Assembly: GCA_964017065.1 (NCBI GenBank)
Contig: OZ024784.1
Location: 19,126,874-19,190,873, forward strand
Reading direction: 5' to 3'
Length of the DNA: 64,000 nt
From: Haliclona indistincta
Lineage: Eukaryota; Porifera; Demospongiae; Haplosclerida; Chalinidae
The translations under genes were made by a program, and so were the position numbers. This document shows positions 33,551-45,265 of this stretch, one piece after another (position 1 is the first letter of the stretch; the number at the start of each line of letters is the position of its first letter). A model generated the notes under the pieces. The model was not told where the DNA came from. It saw only the letters and a list, made by a program, of their open reading frames with translations, and searched no databases.

Positions 33551-35758
33551 TATTTAGATTCAACTCATCAAGCTGAAGACAATGGTAGTGTCAAATGTCT
33601 CGCAGGTGGTTGTTTTGGCCACTTTTTAAAAATTCAGGCTGTCGATTGGGGTTAGGAGATTGTTAATAACTATGGAATGCTTGCGCAGTTTTGCATGGGA
33701 GTGGGTCAGATTTGTAGAGGAAAGATAGAGCTATCGAATGATGCCAAAATGTTGAGGATGGCAAAGATGGCAAAGTTACAAGTGTTTTTCTGAACAAATT
33801 TGATTTCGGGGACGTATTTCAAAATTGTTGCGATAGATTTTTAGCCATATCTCGTGAACGAAAGCACGTACAGGCATGATTGAAGCATTGTTGGATAGAG
33901 GAACTGTTTCGCTATCAACTGGTATAGATTATGTTGATATCACATGAATGGTTTGGAAGATATACTCATTTAATGAGTTTTACTTAGCGGGATATAGCAA
34001 TTTTTTGGGGTCAACCCCTTACAACTTTTATAACTCAGTTGAAAGAGGAGATTGAGTACTATTCAAATCTGCAAAGACCTCATGATCACTTTCTGAAAAT
34101 TAAGAGGTACATAGGGTTTAGTGTTTACAAGGTGACTCCTGCTATCAGAGGGACTTTTTAGGGGTACAAGAGTGTAGTACAATGCAAGGCGCATCTTTTC
34201 AATAGGCTGTGGCCTATCAATTGTGTTTATGGGCGGAGTTATGGCTCAATGAATATTAATGATTTTTTGCAACTTTAGCTCGTTTCAAAGAGCTCGATGA
34301 GCTGAGTCCAATGCACCCAATCACACTTGTATGGCTTCTATAATAACGCAGTTACTATTTTGTCAAAAAATAACAAATTTAAAAATTTTCGATTTTTTAA
34401 AATAGGTTTTAACTTATCAAAATCTATTTTTTTGCAATAACAAGCGATAAATGATATTGTGATCATAAGTGATAATCGGTTATTGAAATGAATATATTTA
34501 TTGAATAAATATGGTTTAGGGTTTACATAGAGCCTCCCGCCTTTAATTTTAAAATTAACCATCCAGTCATGTACTACAAAGCCTTGCACAACTTTTTCAT
34601 AGGTTAGACCCTATAAATTGTGTTCTGGGGCGGAGTTATGCCTCTATGAATATTAATAAGTAAAAACAACATTGACTCATATGAAAGAACTATACGAGCT
34701 CATTCTAATGCACCCATTTTTAGGTGTCAATTATGTTCTAGGGTGGAGTTATGGTTCTATGAATATTAATGAGTAAAATCAACATTGGCTCATATAAAGG
34801 GTGTAAGCTTTAGGGTTTACAAGGTGACTCCCGCTATCAGAGGGACTTTTTAAGGGTACAAGGGTGTAGTACAAAGCAAGGCGCATCTTTTCAATAGGCT
34901 GTTGCCTACCAATTGTGTTTCTGGGCGGAGTTATGACTCAATGAATATTAACACTTTGCACGCGAATTAATTATTCATGTGGCTCCACCCACCACGCGAA
35001 ATTTTTGTTGGTCAAAATGGCGTTTTTTGTTGGAGAGGTTGTCAAGGGCTGTTTTGTGTAGCTAGGCGCTTGTTTATTAGTTGGAAACTGCTACCAACGG
35101 ATCGTAGCAACCATTGGGCACCTTGTTGAAGCCTAGCTAAGGGCTGTTTTCTGAATTGCAGAGCCCTGTTCGCGATCATTAGGTGAGCAATGTGTTCGTG
35201 TTACAGTCACAGCTTTAGCGATGGTTTTGTTATGTTTACAGGCTAAACATGTTAGGTATTACACGAGTAAACACCACAAGCCATCCCAGACACAGTAACT
35301 AACAGCTGCTACTCTAGCGTTGGTTGTGTGAAGCTTGACAGCGCCTGGTGTTCAACATGCAGCTGTTACTATCTCGTCTGATTCATTCCCCAAGCGCTGC
35401 TTTTGCCATCAAGCTCACTCATGTTGAAGAAATTATGCTTAGCAACTGTTATTATAATACAGAAAGTAAAACAACGTTGAATAAAATTGTGATCTGGGAA
35501 GATGCGCAGCTGTGGCAATATAATGGCTTCTCGCGCTACACGAGGCGGGGTCAATAATTAATTTGAGCCATTTTATTGGCTTCTCGCGTGCAAAGTGTTA
35601 ATGAATTTGTGCAACTTTAGCTCATTTGAATGAGCTGGATGAGGTGAGTCTAACGCACTCAATCACATTTCTATGGCTTCTATAATAACGCAGTTATGAG
35701 TGGTCAAAAAGAAACAATTTAAAAATTTTCGAATTTTGTTTATAGGGTTTAGGGTTTA

Positions 35759-36067
35759 CATACTGTCCCGTTTTGACTTTATAAGGTTTTTATTACAGGA
35801 ATGGGTAGAGTAGGGGTGGCTCTACTTATGCTCCTAATGAGCTTGCCTAATTACGTATAGGGGCGGAGTTATGCTTTCATGAATATTAATGAGTATTACA
35901 ACATTGGCTCATTTGATAGAACTCAACAAGCTGAGTCAAATGCACCGACTTACACATGCATGGCTTTTTTTATAAGAAAGATGTGATTGTTTGAAATATT
36001 GAATTTTTGTGACATGTAAATGTGTGATAATACAATGGTTAATAAAGGATACATCGGTGTGAAGGAG
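35759..36067. repeat. 309-bp telomere-flanked module, copy 1
   Basis: Begins CATACTGTCCCGTTTTGACT directly after TTTAGGGTTTA and ends GAAGGAG directly before (GGTTTAG)n. Nearly identical to 60,906-61,211 and 61,807-62,116. Confidence 0.88.
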
Positions 36068-36106
36068 GGTTTAGGGTTTAGGGTTTTAGGGTTTAGGGTT
36101 TAGAAG
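36068..36106 (+). repeat. Internal TTTAGGG tract
   Basis: About five TTTAGGG/TTTTAGGG units in the same orientation as the terminal telomere, between two subtelomeric modules. Confidence 0.9.
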
Positions 36107-36386
36107 GTGATTCCCTTCAAGATATTAAGTTGATTTTGATATTATATACTCTTTTGACAAAATGATGGCATATAACCTAAGGATGACCTAAAAATTCTTA
36201 AAGGGGGCGGAGTTATGGGCCTATGAATATTAATGAGAAAAACAACATTGCCTTAGATGAAAGAGCTGATCGAGGCGATTCTAACGCACCATTGGTTTTA
36301 GGTGTTACTCACCAAAATCAGTGCAAAATGTTGAATAGTTAGTGTGGCATTCCCGAAAATGGTCATTAGCTATGGTGAACTGGTTA

Positions 36387-36460
36387 GGTCAGATAGCTCA
36401 TTGGTTTAGTGCGGTGGCTTCAGAGGCAAAGGGCATGGGTTCGATTCTCACTGCATGCAT
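36387..36460 (+). ncRNA. tRNA-like Pol III unit 1
   Basis: A-box-like TAGCTCATTGG and B-box-like GGTTCGATTCT at tRNA spacing, followed by T-rich terminator-like runs. No clean anticodon stem or acceptor pairing, so read as a tRNA-derived repeat, not a tRNA gene. Confidence 0.55.
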
Positions 36461-36568
36461 GATTTTTCTCTTTTTCTAACATAGATATTACTATTTATAT
36501 TTGATATTTGTTTCACTCAATGAGCGTGCGAAATTGTCATTAGCAACGATTAGCTTGTAAGGACATAA

Positions 36569-36640
36569 GTTCCAGATAGCTCAGTGGTTTGGTGCGGTGG
36601 CTTCAGATGCAAGGGGCAGGTGTTCGATTCTCAATGCATG
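36569..36640 (+). ncRNA. tRNA-like Pol III unit 2
   Basis: TAGCTCAGTGG and TGTTCGATTCT boxes, then TTTTTCTCTTTTT. About 180 bp downstream of unit 1. Confidence 0.55.
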
Positions 36641-37204
36641 CATGATTTTTCTCTTTTTCTAACGGAGATATTAATTTATATGAGATATTTGTGGCACTCA
36701 ATGATCCTTATGAGGGTTACAGGACAGGACCTGTTTACAAAATCTGTTTAGAAGGGGGCGGAGTTTAGACAGGGGCGGAGTTTAGGACCTATGAATGTTA
36801 ATGAGTAATGACGACATTGGCTCAAATAAAAGAACTTAACGAGCTGATTCTAATGGACCCTTTCTTAGGCATCAATTATGTTCTAGGGCGGAGTTATGGT
36901 TCTATGAATATCAATGAGTGAAGACAACTTTGGCTAATATGAAAGAGACTAAAGGTTTTACCGGACCTGTACAACATTGGCTCATATGAAAGAACTTAAC
37001 GAGTTGATTCTAAAGCACCCTTTCTTAGGCATCAATTATGTTCTAGGGTGGAGTTATGGTTTTATGAATATCAATGAGTAAACACTACTTTGGCTAATAT
37101 GAAAGAGACTAATGGTTTTGCCGGACCTGTTTAGAATAACTTATCTAGGGCCGAAAATGAGTGTTCAAATTGTCATCAGCAACGATGAACTGGTAAGGGC
37201 AGAA

Positions 37205-37276
37205 GTTCCAGATAGCTCAGTGGTTTGGTGCGGTGGCTTCAGATGTAAAGGGCAGGGGTTCAGTTCTCACTGCACA
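37205..37276 (+). ncRNA. tRNA-like Pol III unit 3
   Basis: TAGCTCAGTGG and GGTTCAGTTCT boxes, then TTTTTTATCTTTTT. The B box is degraded (CAG for CGA). Confidence 0.5.
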
Positions 37277-37440
37277 CATGTTTTTTATCTTTTTCTAACG
37301 TAGATATTAATTTGTATTTGTTATTTGTGGCACTCAATGATCCATAGGAGTGTTGCGAGGGTTAGGGTTAGAAGACTTGTTTTGAGGACCTGTTTAGAGG
37401 ACCTGTTTGAATAACCCTTAAGCTTAACTAGGGTTAGTAT

Positions 37441-37767
37441 TGTGTACTACTAACAGTATTGTGTACTAACAGTATTGTGTACCAACAGTATAGTGTACTA
37501 ACAGTATTGTGTACTAAGACTATAGTGTACTACTAACAGAACTGTGTACTAACAGTATCGTGACTAACAGAATTAGGTACTAACAGCATTGGGTGCTTAC
37601 AGTATATGGTATAAACAGAATTATGTACTATACTAACAGTATAGTGTACTAACAGTATTGTATACTAACAGTATTGTGCATTAACATTATTAGGTATTAA
37701 CAGTATTGGTACTAGCAGTCTTGGGTGCTAACAGTATTGTGTACTAATAGAATCGTGTACTAACAAT
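37441..37767. repeat. Degenerate 16-18-bp minisatellite, left block
   Basis: GTACTAACAGTATTGT-type units with many substitutions. Same family as 41,945-43,390. Interrupted here by the Harbinger element. Confidence 0.88.
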
Positions 37768-38073
37768 AGTGAGGTTAAGCTGAACGTTAAAATTGTTTAC
37801 GATCAACGTTGACGTCATGAATTGTCGCGTGATCCTCTTAAAACTCCACGTTGACGGTGAAATCACAGCGGCAAGAACGTGAGAAGAGCCCTCCCAACGT
37901 AAGTGTGTTACGCTGGCTTTTTCTTACTCCTAGGGTTTCTATTCAACGTATTTTGGGTTTATGTATACAGTTTTAGTGTATTAGGCCTTTTTTACTTTTT
38001 CTAATTGGCTTATGCCTGTGTTGTTTTTCCGTGAGAGATCTGTTTTGGTCTATTACTCACTTTGTAGTCCAAG

Positions 38074-39041
38074 ATGCCTGGATTTAGATGGGAGCTAGAG
38101 AATGACATTAGTTTATGCGTGGAGGTCTGCAAATTGCGTCCTGATAAGACTCAGCAATGGCAAGAGGTGGCTGATAGCTTGAATAAGCTGTTCAGCACAT
38201 CAGCTAAGGCCACCCAACTCAAAGGTCGTGGATGTAAGGAGCGGCTGTTTCTGCTACTTAAGAAATACAAGGAAGAGGATGTCAGATCTCTGAAAAGGTT
38301 TGATTATTTTGTTAGCCATGAAAATAAATTACTGAATGTCTGGTGTGTACGATCGTGTGAGTATGCGCACGGTGTTAGGTCAGGGACTGAGGAAGATTAT
38401 ACCGAACTGGCGCAGTTATTAGAAGATATACAGTCCTATCAGAAAGACTTTGAAGAGAAAAAGGAGAACGAGAAGCAGGCTGCTGTAGAAAAAAGATTAG
38501 AAGAAAAACGAAAAGGAGAAGCAATTCGCAAGGCGGCTATGCAGCGTTTATCAAGTAAGAAAACAAAATTTTTATTTCTTAATGACTGAATTATAATAAT
38601 AATTATTACTTGGGCAGAGAAAAGAGGGCGCATGCAGGACTCTTCACCAGAGTATTCCATTTTAGCAGCAAATGAGCAGGATGAGGAGGAGGAATCGGAG
38701 AAGGAATTTTTGGAGAATTATGCAAGGCAGAATGTAGATGAGGATGAACCGATAAAAAAGCGAGTTCGAAGTAAAGCATTATTCAGTTGATTTGCTATGT
38801 GTGTATTAATCAATTTTCTATCATTATAGGTTCAATGAAAAATACCGTCGAGTTGTTTGCTGAAAAGTTCCAACAAAAGATGTTGTTGAAGGAAAAAGAA
38901 TTGGAGCTGAAAAAAATGGAGCTAGAACTACAGCAAAAGAAGTGGGCAATGGAGGAAGCGGAACGAAAGCAGAGGCTGCAGTTTGAATCTGACGAGCGGC
39001 GTGCTCTTTATGATATTGTACTCAATCGTCAAAAGTCGTAA
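38074..39041 (+). CDS. Myb/SANT-like DNA-binding protein of the Harbinger element
   Basis: Three exons in phase: 38074-38554, 38618-38770, 38830-39041 (281 aa). Residues 1-70 (FRWELENDISLCVEVCKLRP ... RGCKERLFLLLKKYK) form a three-helix Myb-like domain. A highly charged helical region, an acidic stretch (DEEEESEKEFLE) and a C-terminal Glu/Lys/Gln coiled coil follow. In known Harbinger elements the partner protein binds the termini and carries the transposase into the nucleus; that role is inferred. No defect seen. Confidence 0.85.
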
Positions 39042-39151
39042 GACTCACTAACAACTGAACACAACCCACTATCACTTACGTAGCAAAGTGTGCTACAGAA
39101 TGATTCAATTATTATATCAACTAATAAAATTATTGTTCAAGTATACATAAT

Positions 39152-40448
39152 TCACTGATTGTTCAAGTACACATCTAAACTTGGAGGGGGCATCATAAAG
39201 AATGTTGAGGTCTGTGAACCGTACAGGCAGGTGTGACAGTTGGTCAAAAGTGTTCCTACTAAATAATACTTTCCGACTGGTTGAAGAAGCAGTTTCAAAT
39301 TCTTCTTAAAGTCGAGGAAGGCAAATAGTTGAGTGATTTTACCAAATGTCCATTCTACCGATACTCGGACACTACTCATGGCCTTGTTAAACTCAATCTC
39401 TGCTGGAGTTAGTTGTGGTCCACGAAAAGGAGAGATAACGTTTTGCGATATACCATAAGCAGGATCCCCATACAATGTATATGGTTGGCCATTGGGTTGT
39501 GTCAACTGTCTCAACTTGTCAAGAATCCCACTCTCTGATAGCATGTATGCGTCGTGCCGCCTTCCTTCTATTGGTCCAAACATATGGTAAACAAGACCAT
39601 TAGGAGTGGAAACAGACTACAAAACAGATAAGAACAAATCAAAACAGAAGTATACTTGATAGCAGATGCACTTCCAATCACCTGAAATTTGAGACAATGA
39701 ACTCTCTTGTGTCCACTATACACATGTCGTTGATTTCTGGTTGGACGAGTAATTTGTCTCACAGTACCATCAATGAAACCGATGCAAGATGTCAAAGGTG
39801 CACCCCTTCTATGGATTGCATCAGAGAAAGCTGACTTATCCATCCTAACCAAATCGAAGCTGGTGAGCAAGTGCCCAAATCTATCATAAATGTCCTCAAG
39901 AATCTATCAATAAGAATAGATTGGATTACATGTGTATAGCATAATTACATAAAACTCACAGTATTGAAGATGAGGCTTAACTCAGTTTTAGAGCGACCAA
40001 AGATTTTAACAAGATCAACCAGTCGATTTGGATAAGCTAGTCGCCGGAGCAGTATTAACAAAGCTTCAATACCAGTTGCCTTGGTGCGCTGCTCACATCG
40101 ATACACAGCAGGCAAAGATAATGCCCTCGCTAATATGGGAATGTCACTTTTCTGAAATCTATAGTTAGCAGACAACATTATGCAATGACAGCATGGTTAT
40201 GATGTTGAACATTATTACCTGAAGAGTTGTTCGCACTGTATAGGAGAGAGATCATCTAAGTTGAGCTTTGGTCCAAGTTCTAACGTGGGGGCAAATGCAA
40301 GCTCACAAATAACAGCCAAAGTCGCCAGCTCTTCATCGCTCGATGAGGATGAGTCCTCAGAGCTCTCTAACAACGAGCCCATCATAGTTATATCCAAGTA
40401 TTGTTTCAGTTGTCGTCTGGGTAAGACAAACGCAATATTTACAGACAT
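39152..40448 (-). CDS. PIF/Harbinger DDE transposase
   Basis: Four exons: 40448-40219, 40158-39960, 39903-39682, 39616-39152; phases close to 371 aa. An N-terminal Ser/Asp/Glu tract is followed by a helix-turn-helix-like region (LRRLAYPNRLVDLVKIFGRS). The catalytic core has Asp ~188 (CIGFIDGTVR), Asp ~268 (LYGDPAYG) and Glu ~304 (SVEWTFGK). Start 40448 (MSVNIAFVLP) lies within the element; an upstream ATG at 40664 lies outside it. The frame is intact, so activity is possible. Confidence 0.88.
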
Positions 40449-41076
40449 TTTGTAGTCAGAAAGGTTTGTTATACCTCGTCCTGGTATCCATCGTTGATCA
40501 GTGTCGATGGCGGTGTTTCGACTGTGAGCTAAACGCATGCACATGCACGTGATTGATACCGTAAACGCTGAAGTCAATTCGTCGTAAAATTCATCGTTCA
40601 GCGTATACCGTAAGAGAAGCTTAACCTCTCTAATGTAACAAGCAGATTTAAACGCACCCGTCATTAGCGGTCAATTATGTTCTTGGGTAGGGTTATGGCT
40701 CTATGAATATTAATGAGGAAAAACAACATTGAATTATATGAAAGAATGTAACGAGCTTAGGGTTTAGGGTTTAGGGTTTACAGGGTGTCTCCCGACAGAT
40801 TTTTCAAAAAATTTTGTTATCATCACGTAGAGGAAGGTCTTCTCCATCTTTTAGTTACGTTTCCACGTAAAGATTTTGAGAAGGGGCGGAGTTATGGGCC
40901 TATGAATATTAATGAGAAAAAACAACATTGCCTTAGATGAAAGAGATCATCGAGGCGATTCTAACGCACCATTGGTTTCAGGTGTTACTCACCAAAATCA
41001 GTGCAAAATGTTGATTAGATGGTAGAAGATAATGTGGCATGCCCGAAATGGTCATTAGCTATGGTGAACTGGTTAG

Positions 41077-41148
41077 GTCAGATAGCTCAGTGGTTTAGTG
41101 CAGTGGCTTCAGAGGCAAAGGGCCTGGGTTCGATTCTCACTGCATGCA
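41077..41148 (+). ncRNA. tRNA-like Pol III unit 4
   Basis: Duplicate of unit 1, with TAGCTCAGTGG and GGTTCGATTCT, the best boxes of the six, and a downstream TTTTTCTCTTTTT. Confidence 0.58.
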
Positions 41149-41257
41149 TGATTTTTCTCTTTTTCTAATATAGATATTACTATTTATATTTGATATTTGT
41201 GTCACTCAATGAGCGTGCGAAATTGTCATTAGCAACGATTAGCTTGTAAGGGCATAA

Positions 41258-41329
41258 GTTCCAGATAGCTCAGTGGTTTGGTGCGGTGGCTTCAGATGCA
41301 AAGGGCAGGTGTTCGATTCTCACTGCATG
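41258..41329 (+). ncRNA. tRNA-like Pol III unit 5
   Basis: Duplicate of unit 2; TAGCTCAGTGG and TGTTCGATTCT, same T-rich downstream run. Confidence 0.55.
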
Positions 41330-41735
41330 CATGATTTTTCTCTTTTTCTAACGTAGATATTAATTGATGTGATATTTGTGGCACTCAATGATCCTTATGA
41401 GGGTTAGAGGACCTGTTTACAAGATCTGTTTAGAGGGGGCGGGGTTTAGAGAGGGGTGGGGTTTGGGACCTATTAATATTAATGAGTAACGACAACATTG
41501 TCTCATTTGAAAGAACTTAACGAGCTGATTCTAATGCACCCTTTCTTAGGCATCAATTATGTTCTAGGGCAGAGTTATGGTTCTATGAATATCAATGAGT
41601 AAACACTACTTTGGCTAATACGAAAGAGACTAAAGGTTTTACCGGACCTGTTTAGAATAACCATAAATCTTATCTAGGGCCGAAAATGAGTGTTCAAAAT
41701 TGTCATCAGCAACGATGAACTGGTAAGGGCAGAAG

Positions 41736-41807
41736 TTCCAGATAGCTCAGTGGTTTGGTGCGGTTTCTTCAGATGGAAGGGGCAGGGGTTCAGTTCTCAC
41801 TGCACAC
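41736..41807 (+). ncRNA. tRNA-like Pol III unit 6
   Basis: Duplicate of unit 3, with degraded B box GGTTCAGTTCT and downstream TTTTTTATCTTTTT. Confidence 0.5.
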
Positions 41808-41944
41808 ATGTTTTTTATCTTTTTCTAACGCAGGTATTAATTTATATTAGTTATTTGTGGCACTCAATGAACCTTAAGAGGGTTGCGAGGGTTAGGGTTA
41901 GAGGACCTGTTTAGAGGACCTAAGAATAACCCTTAAGCTTAACT

Positions 41945-43390
41945 AGGGTTAGTATTGTGTACTACTAACAGTATTGTGTACAAACAGAATTGTGTACTAT
42001 ACTAACAGTATTGTGTACTAACAGTATAGACACTAGCAGTCTTGGGTGCTAATAGAATTGTGTACCAACAGTATTAGGTACTAACAGTATTGTGATCAAA
42101 CAATATTGTGTACTAACAATATTGTGTACTAACACTATTAGGTACTAACAGTATTGGTACTAGCAGTCTTGGGTGCTAACAGTATTGTGTACTAATAGAA
42201 TTGTGTACTAACAGTATTGTGGAGTAACAGTATTGGGTACTAACAGTATTGTGTACTAATAGAACCGTGTACTAACAGTATTGTGTAGTAACAGTATTGG
42301 GTACAAACAGTATTAGGTACTAACAGTATTGGTACTAGCAGTCTTGGGTGCTAACAGTATTGTGTACTGGTAGAATCGTGTACTAACAATATTGTGTAGT
42401 AACATTATTGGGTACTAACAGTATTGGGTACTAACAGTATTGTGTACTAATAGAATTGTGTACTAACAGTATTGTGTACTAACAGTATAAGGTACTAACA
42501 GTATACTGCACTAACCGTATTGGGTAGTAACAGTATTGTGTACTACTAACAAAATTGTGTACTAACAGTATACTGCACTAACCGTATTGGGTAGTAACAG
42601 TATTGTGTTCTACTAACAGAATTGTGTAATAATAGAATTGTGTACTAACAGTATTGTATACTAATAGAATTGTGTACTAACAGTATTGTTTACTATATGT
42701 ATTCGGCACTAACAGTATTGGGTAGAAACAGTATTGCTACTAGCAGTATTGTGTACAAAGAAAATTGTATACTATACTAACAGTATTGTGTACTAACAGA
42801 ATTGTGTACTATACTAACAGTATTAGGTACTAACAGTATTGGTCATAGCAGTCTTGGGTGCTAACAATATTGTGTACTAACAGTATTGGTACTAGCAGTC
42901 TTGGGTGCTAACAGAATTGCGTACTAACAGTATTGGGTACTAACCGTATAGTGTACTACAGTATAGTACACTAACAGTATTGTGTACTAACAGTATTGTG
43001 TACTAAGAGTATTGGTACTAACAGTATTGGTACTAATAGAATTGTGTACTAACAGTATTGTATACTAACAGTATAGATACTAGCAGTCTTGGGTGCTAAC
43101 AGTATTGTGTACTAATAGAATCGTGTACTAACAGTATTGTGTAGTAACAGTATTGGGTACTAACAGTATTGTGTGCTAACAGTATTAGGTACTAACAGTA
43201 TTGTGTCCTAACAGTATTGTGTACTAACAGTATTGTGTACTAACAGTATTGTGTGCTAACAGTATTAGGTACTAACAGTATTGTGTCCTAACAGTATTGT
43301 GTCCTAACAGTATTGTGTACTAACAGTATTGTGTGCTAAAAGTATTGGGACTAACAGTATTGTGTAATAATAGAATCGTGTACTAACAGT
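41945..43390. repeat. Degenerate 16-18-bp minisatellite, right block
   Basis: About 80-90 units of ACTAACAGTATTGTGT with higher-order blocks (for example GGTACTAGCAGTCTTGGGTG recurring). Confidence 0.93.
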
Positions 43391-44250
43391 TATCATGTGG
43401 AATAAAGAATGCATAATCAATAAACGCTTTTAACAACTTAAAAAGCATTCAAAATTGTAAATAAGTAAGTAATAACATGATTGACGCACCAGTTAGAAAT
43501 GTAGCTCCTCCTTGACGGCTGATGGAGCGAGATTCAGTCGGACTCCAAATAGAGAGCACTTTACCATGTGGAATAAGGAATGCATAATCAATAAACGCTT
43601 TTAACAACTTAATAAGCATTCCAAATTGTAAATAAGTATGTTATAACATGATTGACGTACCAGTTAGACATGTAGCACCTCTTTGATGGCTGATGGAGCG
43701 AGATTCAGTTGGACTCCAAATAGAGAGTACTTTACCATGTGGAATAAGGAATGCATAATTAATAAACGCTTTTAACAACTTAAAAAGCATTTTAAATTTT
43801 AAATAAGTATGTTATAACATGATTGACGTACCAGTAAGACACGGAGCACCTCTTTGACGGCTGATGGAGTGAAATTCAGTTGGACTCGAAATAGAGAACA
43901 CTTTACCATGTGGGATAAGGAATGCATAATGAATAAACGCTTTAAACAACTTAAAAAGCATTTTAAATTGTAAATAAGTATGTTATAACATGATTGACGT
44001 ACCAGTAAGACACGGAGCACCTCTTTGACGGCTGATGGAGCGAGATTCAGTTGGACTCCAAATAGAGAGAACTTTACCATGTGGAATAAGAAATGCAAAA
44101 TCAATAAACGCTTTTAACAACTTATTAACCATTCCAAATTGTAAATAAGTATGTTATAACATGATTGACGCACCAGTAAGACACGGAGCACCTCTTTGAC
44201 GGCTGATGGAGCGAGATTCAGTTGGACTCCAAATATAGAGCACTTTACCA
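43391..44250. repeat. ~175-bp satellite array
   Basis: Five tandem units with anchors TTTACCATGTGGAATAAGGA, AATAAACGCTTTTAAC and CTTTGACGGCTGATGGAGCG. The array resumes at 45,196 after the palindromic element. Confidence 0.93.
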
Positions 44251-45195
44251 GGGGGCCACACGCGAGGTCAACTCTACACGAGATCAACTCTTGCACGATC
44301 AACTCTCAGCTGATCAACTGTTCACGAGATCAACTTCATTTAGTCAACTCTTATAACGTCAATTCTTCACAAGATCAATTATTTAGCAAGGGCCGAAGGC
44401 CCGGCTTAGGTTGACCCTCCCGACGATCCTTAGGCTTAGAAGGGCTGAAGGTTCGGTTTAGGACACCCCTCCTGACATTGCGCTGTTAGGAAAAGGTTTT
44501 ATAGGGTTAGGGTTTAGTAGATTGTTCAACTATAAAGAACGGACAATGCCACCAGTGACCGCACGAATCCACCCAAGTGCACCGGAAGTCACGTGCTACA
44601 CTCACAGCTAATAACTAAACACTAAACCCAAGACCCTAAAACCTTTGCCTAACAGCGTCCAGTATGGACCTAACGGCGCTAGTATGGACGTAACAGCGCC
44701 CATTATGGACCTAACAGCGCCAGTATAAACCTAACGGCGCTAGTATGGACCTAACAGCGACCGGTATTCGCCTAACATGCCATAATAGTACTGGGCGGTG
44801 TTAGGTCCATACTGGCGCTGTTAGGTCCATACTAGCGCCGTTAGGTCTATACTGGCACTGTTACGTCCATACTGGGCGCTGTTAGGTCCATACTAGCGCC
44901 GTTAGGTCCATACTGGGCGCTGTTAGGCGAAGGTTTTTAGGAACTTGGGTTTAGTGTTTAGTTACTAGCTGTGAGTGTAGCACGTGACTTCCGGTGAACT
45001 TGGGTGGATTCTCGCGGTCGCTGGTGGCGTTGTCCGTTCTTTATAGTTGATCCTAGTAGATAGCCTAAGTTGACTTCCTAACGGTTGATCTCGCAAAGTT
45101 AATCTAGTGAACAGTTTATCTCGTAAGAATTGATCTCGTGCGCGTTTATCTTATACGAGTTGATCTAGCGAAAGTTGACCTCGCGTGAGGCAATC
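44251..45195. mobile_element. Palindromic element with internal TAACAGCGCC repeats
   Basis: Almost the whole element folds on itself. Outer arms are irregular TCAACT/GATCAACT boxes (inverted GCGAGGTCAACT at both ends). Middle arms share AGTGTAGCACGTGACTTCCG and CTATAAAG. The inner arms are about six copies each of a ~20-bp motif (TAACAGCGCCCAGTATGGAC) facing each other round 44,790. Flanked by CTTTACCA at 44243-44250 and 45196-45203, an 8-bp duplication by comparison with the satellite. No gene. An 8-bp duplication would suit hAT-like mobility; inference. Confidence 0.8.
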
Positions 45196-45265
45196 CTTTA
45201 CCATGTCGAATAAGGGATGCATAATCAATAAACGCTTTTAACTGCTTAAAAAGCATTTCAAATAG
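45196..45265. repeat. Resumed ~175-bp satellite
   Basis: TTTACCATGTCGAATAAGGG...AATAAACGCTTTTAAC; partial unit after the palindromic insertion. Confidence 0.85.

Larger units (their letters stand above)
29935..34330. repeat. Subtelomeric duplicon, copy C
   Basis: Own sequence at about 29,980-30,215 and 33,551-34,330. It is nearly identical in part to copy A (25,215-25,440) and then to copies A/B (CTCATCAAGCTGAAGACAAT, GGCTGTCGATTGGGGTTA). Split by the 3.3-kb transposon at 30,216-33,550. The uninterrupted site is visible in copy A near 25,435. After 34,110 it runs into telomere-junction modules, as copy B does after 59,640. Confidence 0.85.
34140..37440. repeat. Subtelomeric module array 1
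   Basis: Repeated modules built round GGGCGGAGTTATG...ATGAATATTAATGAG and AACATTGGCTCATATGAAAG...CTGATTCTAATGCACCC, at about 34,228, 34,628, 34,744, 34,926, 35,870, 36,207, 36,770, 36,890 and 37,047. Several modules are headed by TTTAGGGTTTACA plus a CTCCC-rich box. The segment 36,180-37,440 is duplicated at 40,870-41,945. An insert at about 34,955-35,600 holds inverted GCGAAATTTT/ACTTTGCACGCG ends. Confidence 0.8.
37768..40631. mobile_element. Two-gene PIF/Harbinger transposon
   Basis: Ends AG(T/A)GAGGTTAAGC in inverted orientation, with further matching inside (TGAACG, TTTACGA, GACGTCA/GACTTCA). Candidate 3-bp duplication AAT at 37765-37767 and 40632-40634. The flanks belong to different repeats, so the duplication may be chance or a later rearrangement. 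It encodes a Myb/SANT-like protein (+) and a DDE transposase (-) in convergent order, the usual Harbinger pair. Confidence 0.85.
40632..41944. repeat. Subtelomeric module array 2 (duplicate of 36.2-37.4 kb)
   Basis: Starts AATGTAACAAGCAGATTT, matching 60,244 onward. It has a short TTTAGGG tract (40,760-40,781), then a copy of 36,180-37,440 including all three tRNA-like units in order. Confidence 0.85.

Noticed and set aside
36387..41807. Functional tRNA genes
   Set aside because: Box motifs are present but no complete cloverleaf or clear anticodon loop could be drawn; called tRNA-like only.
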